48,556 bases of DNA. Source: Bacteroidales bacterium UBA6248 (lineage in GTDB: Bacteria > Bacteroidota > Bacteroidia > Bacteroidales > Lentimicrobiaceae). The stretch spans positions 36,306 to 84,861 of the forward strand of contig DJVU01000076.1 in assembly GCA_002441345.1 (NCBI GenBank). The letters run 5' to 3'. The number at the start of each line of letters is the position of its first letter. The stretch's first letter is position 1. The notes beneath the pieces were generated by a model that was not told the origin of the DNA, made no database searches, and worked only from the letters and a program-made list of their open reading frames with translations. Positions 33,469 to 41,358 of the stretch are shown in pieces. Position numbers and translations under genes: made by a program.

Positions 33469-34434
33469 ATGAAACGTAAACGGCATTTTTTTCGCAAACT
33501 GATTATCATTCTGCTACTTGCAGCAGGGATCAATGCCGTGTTCAATGCCGTTTACGACCATTGGATGATCTACCACCGACTAAATCGTAACCAGGATCGG
33601 CAGTTTGAGGAATTTAACGATACGCTTACATACCTGATGCTCGGAAACTCACATAATATGGTAAATCCTGCCATACTGGGCAACAGTTTCAATTATGCCT
33701 CTCCGAGTGAAGTGTATCCCCAGACCTATTTCAAGTTCAGACATATTCTCGAAAACGGAAAGCAAAAGCCGGAATATGTGATTCTGACGGTTGATCCGGT
33801 TAATTTCAGTCCGAAAGCAGATAATACCCTGAAATTTGACGGATACTGGCGTAAGTATGTCGATTATCCTGGCCTGTACCGTGAAACGGGCGATACGGAT
33901 TATCTGGTCAGGTGGTTTACGGGCAGGTTTTGCAGCTATGCAGGCAACTACAAGTTCATCTATATGTCGCTGCTTTTTGCCCGGGCCGATTTCAGTCAGG
34001 TGGTGAACGGATACCGGCCGCCACGCGATTTCCGGAATTTTGCCCTCGAACCCGACCGCAAGGCACTGGGAATAGAGCGGGCAAACGCTTACCTGTCGGG
34101 CTACGGCGACCGTCCCGATCCGGGCACGGTGGATTATTTCCGCCGTATCCTGCAATTGTGCCGGCAGCACAACGTTGGCGTAATCATGGTACGGATGCCC
34201 TTCACCAGCGAGTACCTTGATCAGGCCCGTAAGCTGGTTGACCTTGATTACCTTGACCTTGCCATTGAACAAATTGTTGAGGAAAGCGGCGTAAACTACA
34301 AGGTATTCGATTTTCGTGAAGCGTTTACGAATCAGCCTTCCCTGTTTTTTAATGCCGACCATGTAAATCCGGAAGGCGCCGATAGTATCAGCAGGAAGCT
34401 GAAATCGCTGCTGGATGCGGACATCCGGCCCTGA
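33469..34434 (+). CDS. SGNH/AlgJ-like periplasmic partner of MBOAT
   Basis: Membrane-anchored exported protein of 321 residues. One hydrophobic segment (about 10-26, LIIILLLAAGINAVFNA) follows a basic N-terminus. Then LMLGNSHNMVNPAILG holds Ser61 in a GNSH form like the SGNH hydrolase block I nucleophile. NADHVNPEGADSIS near residues 295-308 resembles the C-terminal Asp/His block, although the usual D-x-x-H spacing is not kept (Asn295, Asp297, His298). Such proteins receive acyl groups from MBOAT partners and transfer them to polysaccharide. The gene starts 2 nt after the MBOAT stop. Catalytic competence is uncertain. Confidence 0.7.
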   Translation: MKRKRHFFRKLIIILLLAAGINAVFNAVYDHWMIYHRLNRNQDRQFEEFNDTLTYLMLGNSHNMVNPAILGNSFNYASPSEVYPQTYFKFRHILENGKQKPEYVILTVDPVNFSPKADNTLKFDGYWRKYVDYPGLYRETGDTDYLVRWFTGRFCSYAGNYKFIYMSLLFARADFSQVVNGYRPPRDFRNFALEPDRKALGIERANAYLSGYGDRPDPGTVDYFRRILQLCRQHNVGVIMVRMPFTSEYLDQARKLVDLDYLDLAIEQIVEESGVNYKVFDFREAFTNQPSLFFNADHVNPEGADSISRKLKSLLDADIRP

Positions 34435-34460
34435 AAGCAGAGGCAGTCAACAGGGCAGAT

Positions 34461-34501
34461 ATAAAATAAAAAGTGGCTGTTCCTTTTCGTGAAACAGCCA
34501 C
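34461..34501 (-). terminator. Terminator of the DUF2147 gene
   Basis: Stem GTGGCTGTT (34473-34481) with AACAGCCAC (34493-34501). On minus it is followed by TTTTTATTTTAT. It lies between the convergent SGNH-like and DUF2147 genes, 23 nt after the latter's stop. Confidence 0.78.
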
Positions 34502-34524
34502 CGTTTAAGAACGTTTTCGTTATA

Positions 34525-35262
34525 TTATTTTCCCGGAACACCGGTGGTACGTGTCCACGTAAGTGTACGGCTGATAAGAGAAAAGCCGAGTGAACCGGTA
34601 ATTTTCATTACATTCTTGCCCTGATCAAGTTTTACCCTGCCGTTGAAGGTTCGTCCCGACTGGGGCTGATACACTTTTCCGCCTTCATAGGTGTCGGTGC
34701 CGGCATTGTATTTCAGGTCTTCGATAAGTACCATGCCAAGTACGGGATTGTTGCGTCTTGCCCGATCCGGATTGTTGATGTCTTTCAGGGGTTTGCCATC
34801 CCTGCCGTTGGGCTGCCGTAACCAGACAATTTTCCCCTTGTACTCGTTGCCTTCTTTGTAAAACTGAACGATTGTTCCCTTGTTGGCGGTGAGCCAGTAG
34901 CCGGTAATGTCTTTGGGTGTGGTTGAAAGCGTGCCTTTCTGTGAAGCCGGAGCTACGGAAGGTTTATCCTGGGTACCGGTGGCAGGAGTGGTTTTTGTGG
35001 TTGTTTTAGTTGTAGTTGAAACCTTCGAAGGAGTTACCTGCTCTTTAGTGGTGGTTTTTGTAGTTGTGGAAGACTGCTTTTGGGGAGTAACATTCGGATT
35101 GGCTTCCTTTGACTGTTCCTCCGTTTTTACGGAAGAGGTTTTTACAACGATTCCCTGCTTGCTTTTTTCACTTTCGGTAGTTGACTGCTTAACAGGCTGA
35201 GTTTGAGCCATCAGCATGGATGCAGTAAACAGCATGGCAATTGCCAGGATTTTTGATTTCAT
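34525..35262 (-). CDS. Secreted DUF2147 protein with Thr/Lys-rich linker
   Basis: Exported protein of 245 residues. A signal peptide (MKSKILAIAMLFTASMLMAQ, cleaved after about residue 20) is followed by roughly 90 residues of low-complexity Thr/Lys/Ser/Gln sequence with repeated TTKTTTK-type units. The C-terminal 120 residues form a DUF2147 domain (DITGYWLTANKGTIVQFYKEG, GKIVWLRQPNGRDGKPLKD, GKVYQPQSGRTFNGRVKL). DUF2147 has no established function. Start at 35262 is set by the signal peptide; the longer frame adds 13 unlikely residues. It is monocistronic, with a promoter-like TATTTTTG upstream and a terminator downstream. The linker may span the periplasm or peptidoglycan. Confidence 0.85.
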   Translation of the reverse strand: MKSKILAIAMLFTASMLMAQTQPVKQSTTESEKSKQGIVVKTSSVKTEEQSKEANPNVTPQKQSSTTTKTTTKEQVTPSKVSTTTKTTTKTTPATGTQDKPSVAPASQKGTLSTTPKDITGYWLTANKGTIVQFYKEGNEYKGKIVWLRQPNGRDGKPLKDINNPDRARRNNPVLGMVLIEDLKYNAGTDTYEGGKVYQPQSGRTFNGRVKLDQGKNVMKITGSLGFSLISRTLTWTRTTGVPGK

Positions 35263-35312
35263 AATGCGTTGGTTTTTATAAATTGAAATAGTGAAGAACA
35301 CGGCTGTACATG

Positions 35313-35320
35313 CAAAAATA
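35313..35320 (-). promoter_or_regulatory. -7 promoter element before the DUF2147 gene
   Basis: TATTTTTG on minus fits TAnnTTTG and is 50 nt upstream of the ATG at 35262. No -33 TTG is seen. The rest of the gap to wecE (35321-35464) shows no further clear site. Confidence 0.42.
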
Positions 35321-35464
35321 ACACCATTCGCCTGTTTTTCCCGTTTAAATGTCTGTTTAAGGATAAATTCAACTTATCACGTTAACAATCAACGTAAAAC
35401 ATGTCAGGATATTTCAGTGCGCGAATATTCACGAATTAACTATTTTAGCATTCGCAAAATTCGC

Positions 35465-36595
35465 ATGGAGATACCGTTCAACAGACCTCATTTCACCGGC
35501 AGGGAAGCCCTGCATCTTTCCGAAGCCGCAATTCTGGGCCACCTGGCCGGCAATGGGCATTATACCCGGCTTTGCCAGGGGTTTTTCGAAGAGCGCTACG
35601 GTTTTCGCAAATCCCTGCTTACCACCAGCTGCACCGATGCGCTAGAACTGGCAGCTCTGATTCTTGATATAGAACCCGGCGATGAAGTAATCATGCCGTC
35701 CTATACCTTTGTCTCCACAGCCAATGCATTTGCCCTGCGGGGAGCTAAAATTGTGTTTGCCGACAGCAACCCGCTGAATCCCAATATGGATGCAGATTCC
35801 CTGGAAGGATTAATTACCGGAAAAACACGCGCCATTGTGGTAGTGCATTACGGAGGCATTGCCTGCGATATGCAGGTTATTATGGAGCTTGCTGAAAAAC
35901 ACCGCTTGTTTGTTGTTGAAGATGCTGCTCAGAGTGTGGATGCATTCTACAACGATATTCCCCTGGGATCCATTGGTCATCTGGCAGCCTTTTCGTTTCA
36001 TGAAACCAAAAACATCACCTCGGGAGAGGGCGGGATGCTGGTTGTGAACGATCCTTCACTCATTGAAAGGGCTGAAGTCGTCCGGGAGAAAGGAACCAAC
36101 CGCACCGCCTTTGCACGCGGTGAGGTAGAGAAGTACGAGTGGGTGAGCCTGGGAAGCTCATTTCTGCCCAACGAACTGACGGCTGCTTTTTTGTACGGGC
36201 AGCTGGAACACCTTGACATCATCCAGCAAAACCGCCTGGAAGTCTGGAAGAACTATCTGAGATTGTTGCATCCGCTTGCTGAAAAGGGATACATCGGATT
36301 ACCCCATATTCCCGATTATTCTGCACACAACGCCCACTTGTTTTACCTCACAGCGCGCACCCCTGACGAACGAAACCTGTTGCTGAACCACCTTAATGAG
36401 CGCGGCATTCACGCTGTCTTCCATTACCTGAGCCTTCATTCTTCTCCCTACTTTCACAAAAAACACGATGGCCGCGAACTACCCAATACCGTCCGTTATG
36501 CATCCACACTGATCCGGCTGCCCCTGTTTTTTGGTCTCAGCGCGGAAGAAACCGCATACATTGCCGGCAGCATGGAATCATTTTTCGAAAAATGA
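35465..36595 (+). CDS. wecE: dTDP-4-amino-4,6-dideoxygalactose transaminase
   Basis: PLP-dependent sugar aminotransferase of the DegT/DnrJ/EryC1/StrS family. Close resemblance to E. coli WecE (RffA) is evident across its length: GDEVIMPSYTFVSTANAF near residue 72, LFVVEDAAQSVDAFY near 148, FSFHETKNI with PLP-binding Lys182, and EKGTNR near 210. It would convert dTDP-4-keto-6-deoxyglucose to dTDP-4-amino-4,6-dideoxygalactose (TDP-Fuc4N). Start at ATG 35465 gives 376 residues; the upstream 58 codons are not family-like. No dTDP-glucose synthesis genes are nearby. The next gene overlaps by 4 nt. Confidence 0.92.
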   Translation: MEIPFNRPHFTGREALHLSEAAILGHLAGNGHYTRLCQGFFEERYGFRKSLLTTSCTDALELAALILDIEPGDEVIMPSYTFVSTANAFALRGAKIVFADSNPLNPNMDADSLEGLITGKTRAIVVVHYGGIACDMQVIMELAEKHRLFVVEDAAQSVDAFYNDIPLGSIGHLAAFSFHETKNITSGEGGMLVVNDPSLIERAEVVREKGTNRTAFARGEVEKYEWVSLGSSFLPNELTAAFLYGQLEHLDIIQQNRLEVWKNYLRLLHPLAEKGYIGLPHIPDYSAHNAHLFYLTARTPDERNLLLNHLNERGIHAVFHYLSLHSSPYFHKKHDGRELPNTVRYASTLIRLPLFFGLSAEETAYIAGSMESFFEK

Positions 36596-37008
36596 ACGCA
36601 ACCGTCTTTTTTCGCTCAAAGCGCTCGGCATGGTACACGCTGGCGACCCTGCTGACCATCGGTATTTTTATCCTGCTGCTGTTGCAGGATCCGTGGTTTA
36701 CCGGACTGCTGCTTCTGCCACTGATCGTTTTTATGCTATCGATTTATTTCCGTACCCATTACCGCATTCATCCGGTAAACGGGCTAACCGTTACCTGCGG
36801 ATTGCTGTACAAAAAAACGTTTGATATTCAGAAACTGCAAAGCATACGCCCTACAACGAATCCGCTGTCATCTCCGGCACTTTCGGTTAAAAGGCTGGAA
36901 CTGCGCTTTCAGAATAAAGAAACCGTAATGGTATCTCCGGTGAAACAGGAAGAGTTTATTGAAGTTCTGACCTCGATAAATCCGGAGATAGAGGTGAAAA
37001 AGCGGTGA
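36592..37008 (+). CDS. Small membrane protein with bacterial PH-like domain
   Basis: Protein of 138 residues with two hydrophobic segments (about 14-32 and 36-54) followed by a short beta-rich domain. The sequence RTHYRIHPVNGLTVTCGLLYKKTFDIQKLQSIRP and the later RLELRFQNKETVMVSPVKQEEFIEVL resemble the bacterial PH (DUF1200-like) domain. Its function is unknown. The ATG overlaps the wecE stop (ATGA), so the two are translationally coupled, which is odd for a sugar aminotransferase. It is convergent with the SUF operon, ending 12 nt from the last gene of that operon. Confidence 0.72.
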   Translation: MNATVFFRSKRSAWYTLATLLTIGIFILLLLQDPWFTGLLLLPLIVFMLSIYFRTHYRIHPVNGLTVTCGLLYKKTFDIQKLQSIRPTTNPLSSPALSVKRLELRFQNKETVMVSPVKQEEFIEVLTSINPEIEVKKR

Positions 37009-37020
37009 AATAAATTCTGT

Positions 37021-37344
37021 CTATAAAAATCCCAGATCCAGCATTGCCTCCTCACTCATCATGTCTTTTGTCCAGGGAGGATCAAAAGTGATTTCAACTT
37101 TGCAGCCTTCAATTCCGTCAATTGTCATCACGGTTTCCTCTACCTCAACGGGCAGGGTTTCGGCTACGGGGCAGTTGGGTGCGGTCAGGGTCATGGTGAT
37201 GTGCGCCACCGATTTTTCGTCGATGCTGATGTTATATACCAGTCCCAGATCGTAAATGTTCACGGGAATCTCCGGGTCAAAGACGGTCTTAAGCTTATCG
37301 ATGATCTGGTTTCCGAGTTCCAGGGTTTTTTCGTGATCCATCAT
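37021..37344 (-). CDS. sufT: DUF59/MIP18-family Fe-S assembly factor (SufT-like)
   Basis: Small protein of 107 residues, nearly all one DUF59 (MIP18) domain. TVFDPEIPVNIYDLGLVYNI at about 20-39 and the conserved reactive Cys58 in LTAPNCPV are diagnostic. SufT-type proteins assist maturation of Fe-S proteins. The longer frame begins inside sufE; the start MMDHEKTLELG at 37344 fits a 28-nt gap after the sufE stop. It is last in the SUF operon, which supports the Fe-S role. Confidence 0.87.
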   Translation of the reverse strand: MMDHEKTLELGNQIIDKLKTVFDPEIPVNIYDLGLVYNISIDEKSVAHITMTLTAPNCPVAETLPVEVEETVMTIDGIEGCKVEITFDPPWTKDMMSEEAMLDLGFL

Positions 37345-37372
37345 GTTTCTGAACTTTAATTTGCCTGTCGTA

Positions 37373-37804
37373 TCAATTACCCATTGCTGCCTTGGTTTTA
37401 AACGCCAGGGCATACATTTTTATTTGTTTGATCATCGACAGCATTCCGTTTGATCGGGTAGGCGACAGATGTTCGGTAAGCCCGATCTCTTTCAGGAATT
37501 CGGTGGAAGAGTCGAGGATCTCCTGGGGGGTATGTCCCGAAAAGGCTCTGATCAGCAGATTGGCAATGCCTTTGGTGATTACAGCATCGCTGTCGGCTGT
37601 AAAATGAACCAGGGTTCCGTCGAATCCGGCATGCAGCCATACCCTCGACTGACATCCCTGTATCAGGTTGGATTCAACTTTATACTTTTCATCAATCAGC
37701 GGCAGAGATTTTCCCAGTTCTATCAGATAGTTGTATTTATCCATCCAGTCGTCGAAACTTTCGAACTCACTGACAATCGCGCTGGTGGTTTCCTCAATTT
37801 TCAT
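37373..37804 (-). CDS. sufE: SufE sulfur acceptor
   Basis: SufE takes persulfide sulfur from cysteine desulfurase SufS and passes it to the SufBCD scaffold. The 143-residue protein has the catalytic Cys51 in NLIQGCQSRVW and the typical ADSDAVITKGIANLLIRAFSG segment following. C-terminal GLTEHLSPTRSNGMLSMI is also conserved in the family. The gene is 22 nt downstream of sufS. Confidence 0.95.
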   Translation of the reverse strand: MKIEETTSAIVSEFESFDDWMDKYNYLIELGKSLPLIDEKYKVESNLIQGCQSRVWLHAGFDGTLVHFTADSDAVITKGIANLLIRAFSGHTPQEILDSSTEFLKEIGLTEHLSPTRSNGMLSMIKQIKMYALAFKTKAAMGN

Positions 37805-37826
37805 AATATATTCTTATTCAATAAGT

Positions 37827-39074
37827 TTATAGAAAAAATTCCTTCACCTTTTCGATGGCTTCCATCAGGCGGTCGATCTCTTGTTTAGTATTGTAAAACG
37901 CGAAGGATGCCCTGATGGTTCCTGAAATACCGAGGCCATCCATCAGCGGCTGGGTGCAGTGGGTTCCTGTACGCACGGCCACGCCCATGTGATCGATGAT
38001 GGTGCCAGCGTCGAAGGGATGAATGCCGTTGATCAGAAAGGAGATCAGGCTGGCTTTTTCCGGAGCCGTACCAATGATGCGGATCGCCGGATCTGCCGAC
38101 AGTTTTTCGGTGGCATAGCACAGCAGTTCATGCTCCCAGGCAGCAATGCGCTCTATCCCGATGGCACTTATGTAGTCGAGGGCAGCTCCGAAGCCGATAA
38201 CATCGCCTACGTTGGGGGTGCCGGCTTCAAACTTGAACGGGAGCTCGTTGTACAGTGTTTTCTCAAAGGTTACGCTTTTTATCATCTCACCACCGCCCTG
38301 GTATGGCGGCATGGCATTTAGTACATCCTCTTTCCCGTACAGCGCCCCTATACCCATAGGCCCGTATACTTTGTGTGCCGAGAATGCATAAAATTCACAA
38401 CCGATATCCTGTACATCCACTTTCATGTGCGAAAGCGCCTGTGCCCCGTCGATCAGCACGGTGATGCCCTTTTCGTGCGCAAGGCGGGTAATCTCCTTAA
38501 CGGGATTTATAGTGCCAAGGGTGTTGGAAATATGCGTGATGGCAACCAGACGGGTTTTGCTGCCCAGCATTGCCGCATAGGCTTCCATGTCCAGACTTCC
38601 GTCGGGATGCAGAGGGCAGACCTTCAGTACGGCTCCTTTTTCTTCACACAGCATTTGCCAGGGAACGATGTTGGAATGGTGTTCCATCCCCGATATCAGG
38701 ATTTCATCCCCTTTTCCAACGTTTACTTTTCCCCATGAGGCCGCAACCAGGTTGATGGCTTCGGTACAGCCCCTGGTATATATAATCTCATGACTGAACT
38801 TCGCGTTTACGAAATGCTGAATTTTCTGTCGCACTTCCTCAAAGGCAATTGTAGCCTGCTGGCTGAGGTAATGCACACCGCGGTGCACATTTGAATTGAG
38901 CCCGGTATAGTAGCCGACCAGCGCATCGATTACTGCCTGCGGCTTCTGTGTGGTGGCCGCATTGTCGAAATACACCAGCGGTTTGTTATGTACCTTCCGG
39001 CTCAGAATCGGGAAATCGGCCCTGATTGCTTCAGGGTCTGTACCTTTATCCGGATTATGCAGCTTTACATTCAT
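37827..39074 (-). CDS. sufS: Cysteine desulfurase SufS
   Basis: PLP enzyme removing sulfur from cysteine to supply Fe-S cluster assembly. Lys235 in FSAHKVYGPMG binds PLP. The catalytic Cys373 lies in RTGTHCTQPLMDGLG, a class II (SufS) desulfurase loop. VYFDNAATTQKPQAVIDAL near residue 34 and SGMEHHSNIVPWQ near 128 are also family hallmarks. Length 415 residues is normal. Gaps of 48 nt from sufD and 22 nt to sufE support one transcript. Confidence 0.96.
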   Translation of the reverse strand: MNVKLHNPDKGTDPEAIRADFPILSRKVHNKPLVYFDNAATTQKPQAVIDALVGYYTGLNSNVHRGVHYLSQQATIAFEEVRQKIQHFVNAKFSHEIIYTRGCTEAINLVAASWGKVNVGKGDEILISGMEHHSNIVPWQMLCEEKGAVLKVCPLHPDGSLDMEAYAAMLGSKTRLVAITHISNTLGTINPVKEITRLAHEKGITVLIDGAQALSHMKVDVQDIGCEFYAFSAHKVYGPMGIGALYGKEDVLNAMPPYQGGGEMIKSVTFEKTLYNELPFKFEAGTPNVGDVIGFGAALDYISAIGIERIAAWEHELLCYATEKLSADPAIRIIGTAPEKASLISFLINGIHPFDAGTIIDHMGVAVRTGTHCTQPLMDGLGISGTIRASFAFYNTKQEIDRLMEAIEKVKEFFL

Positions 39075-39122
39075 CGCTGTGTATTGTTTCTGACTAAAAA
39101 ACGGAATTCAGCCGGAAGGCGG

Positions 39123-40523
39123 TTAAATTTTACTCATGTCGATTTCGAACGCTATCTTCTGTTCTCTGGAGTTGCAGTGCAGCACACACTGGTCGCACAC
39201 CGAAAGCTCGCCCCTCAGCCGCTTCTTCACCAGGTCGTCTATCCTTCCCCTGAGCTCCGGTATGCTGATGCGGTTGACGATTTCAGCAACAAATGCGTAC
39301 ATCAGCAGCATGCGTGCATTGGACGCCGATATCCCGCGCGAGCGAAGGTAAAACATAGCTTCTGCATCAAGCTGTCCGACCGTTGCGCCGTGGCTGCACT
39401 TAACATCGTCGGCATAGATTTCAAGGAAAGGCTTGGTGTCGATAACGGCCTTGTCGGAAATCAGAATGTTTTTGTTGTTCTGATAGGCATTGGTACGCTG
39501 GGCATCTTTCCTTACAAGGATATGTCCGTTGAAAACGCCGCTGGCAGAGTCGTCGAGAATGCCTTTAAAAAGTTCGTTGCTGGTGCAGTCGGAAACGGCA
39601 TGATCGATAAACACCTGATTGTCGATGTGCTGATGGCGGTCCATAAGATAAGCTCCCAGTACGTCGGCATGACTGCCCCGGCCGTTAAGCAATACCTGCG
39701 TTTCGTTGCGGATAAGACCGCCGTTCAGGCTGATGGCGCTGGTCGAGAGGTTTGCTCCGGCTTCGAGGTGAAACGCGGAGTTGTTGATAAGTGCCGAGTG
39801 GTCGTTTTTGTTCTGAAGCTTATAATGGTCGAGCCGAGCATTTTCGGCGAGTACGAATTCGGAAACGGAATTGATGAATCCCACGTTGTTGTCGACCGAA
39901 TCGTCGCACATCACCAGGCGCAGGCTGCTGTTGCGGCCCATTATTACAAGATTCCTGGGCTGAACAAATACCGGTTCGGAGGAATGGATCAGGTTTACCG
40001 TCTGAACGATTTCGGTGACTTCCACGTTATCGGGAACAAAAATAAATACTCCGTCGCGTGCGAAGGCCGTATTCAGGGCGATCATGGCGTTGTCGCCGGA
40101 GCCGGCATATTTCGCATAATGCCGTTCGATCAGATCCGTATGCTTTTCGAAAGCTTCGGCCATGCTGCAAACGATCACCCCGTCCGCAGCCTGTGGCAGG
40201 TTCTTTCCCGCATCTGTTACCCGGCCGTTGAGCAGGGAAACCATGAAGGTGTTAAACCCGGGCACATCGCAGCGGAAAATGTCTTCCGGTTCGGTACCAT
40301 CGCTGGCAGGTTCGAGAGGGAAGGTATAGGCATGGTTGAGCGACCGGCTCAGATCGGTATTTCTCCACTTCTCCAGTTTGGTATGGGGAAAGCCGTTCTG
40401 AACAAACACCTCCATGGCCTGTTCCCTGAGATTGGCCATCGCGGGCGACTCTTCGGGTCTGTTTTCACCGAAAAGCCGGATCAGCGTCTCTTTTGTATTA
40501 TAGTTGGTGGTTATTCCTTCCAT
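39123..40523 (-). CDS. sufD: Fe-S cluster assembly protein SufD
   Basis: Scaffold subunit paired with SufB and the ATPase SufC. Length is 466 residues. Recognisable parts are the N-terminal helical region with NGFPHTKLEKWRNTDLS, the beta-helix core, and the C-terminal DDVKCSHGATVGQLDAEAMFYLRSRGI, which is diagnostic for SufD. The antisense strand carries a long open frame of 595 codons, which I treat as a coding shadow. It lies 24 nt after sufC. Confidence 0.95.
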   Translation of the reverse strand: MEGITTNYNTKETLIRLFGENRPEESPAMANLREQAMEVFVQNGFPHTKLEKWRNTDLSRSLNHAYTFPLEPASDGTEPEDIFRCDVPGFNTFMVSLLNGRVTDAGKNLPQAADGVIVCSMAEAFEKHTDLIERHYAKYAGSGDNAMIALNTAFARDGVFIFVPDNVEVTEIVQTVNLIHSSEPVFVQPRNLVIMGRNSSLRLVMCDDSVDNNVGFINSVSEFVLAENARLDHYKLQNKNDHSALINNSAFHLEAGANLSTSAISLNGGLIRNETQVLLNGRGSHADVLGAYLMDRHQHIDNQVFIDHAVSDCTSNELFKGILDDSASGVFNGHILVRKDAQRTNAYQNNKNILISDKAVIDTKPFLEIYADDVKCSHGATVGQLDAEAMFYLRSRGISASNARMLLMYAFVAEIVNRISIPELRGRIDDLVKKRLRGELSVCDQCVLHCNSREQKIAFEIDMSKI

Positions 40524-40547
40524 AGCAGCTCATGTTTGCAGCAGCGA

Positions 40548-41294
40548 TCAGGCTTCGGCCTTGATCCATTCATAGCCCTTTTCTTCCAGTTCCATTGCCA
40601 GCTCCTTGCCGCCCGAACGAACGATACGTCCGTCGAACAATACGTGTACAATATCCGGCACAATGTAGTCGAGCAACCGCTGATAGTGCGTGATTACCAG
40701 AAAGGCGTTGTCGGGCCTGCGCAGTTTGTTTACTCCGTTGGCTACTACCTTCAGTGCATCGATGTCGAGACCTGAATCGGTTTCGTCGAGGATGGCCAGG
40801 GCAGGTTCCAGCATTGCCATCTGGAAAATTTCGTTTTTCTTTTTTTCACCCCCCGAGAATCCTTCATTCACCGAGCGGTTGGCCAGCTTGGCGTGGATGT
40901 CGAGCATGCGTTTTTTCTCTTCCATCTTCGCCAGAAACTCATTGGCGGGCATTGGGTCCAGACCGTGATACTTCCGCTGTTCGTTTACTGCTGTGCGCAT
41001 AAAGTTGGTGATGCTTACCCCCGGAATTTCAACCGGATACTGAAAGCTCAGGAAGATACCTTCGCTGGAACGGTCTTCCACCGGCATTTCAAGCAGGTTT
41101 TTCCCCCTGAAAATAATTTCACCTTCTTCTACTTCAAAGATATCGCGGCCGGCTATCACCGAGGCGAGGGTACTTTTGCCGGTTCCGTTGGGACCCATAA
41201 TGGCATGAACCTCCCCCGGTCTGATTTCCAGATTGATTCCCCTGAGAATTTCCTTGCCGTTGATAGAGGCTCGTAAGTTTTTGATGCTAAGCAT
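40548..41294 (-). CDS. sufC: Fe-S assembly ATPase SufC
   Basis: Cytosolic ABC-type ATPase that drives the SufBCD scaffold. Walker A GPNGTGKST is near residue 35, the signature motif SGGEKKKNEIFQMA near 148, Walker B LAILDETDSGLDIDAL near 170, and a switch His in FLVITHYQRLLDYI near 203. Length 248 residues is typical. It lies between sufB and sufD in the operon. Confidence 0.97.
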   Translation of the reverse strand: MLSIKNLRASINGKEILRGINLEIRPGEVHAIMGPNGTGKSTLASVIAGRDIFEVEEGEIIFRGKNLLEMPVEDRSSEGIFLSFQYPVEIPGVSITNFMRTAVNEQRKYHGLDPMPANEFLAKMEEKKRMLDIHAKLANRSVNEGFSGGEKKKNEIFQMAMLEPALAILDETDSGLDIDALKVVANGVNKLRRPDNAFLVITHYQRLLDYIVPDIVHVLFDGRIVRSGGKELAMELEEKGYEWIKAEA

Positions 41295-41358
41295 ATAAAG
41301 AAAAAATAATGTTTGTTTAAATGTTGATTTTCCAGTTCAGGTTTTGCAGTTTAATCCC

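Noticed and set aside
38988..40775. A 595-codon open frame antisense to sufD and its flanks
   Set aside because: The minus strand encodes clear SufD, SufC and SufS proteins. The plus-strand frame has no recognisable motif and runs through three unrelated genes, as expected for a GC-rich coding shadow.
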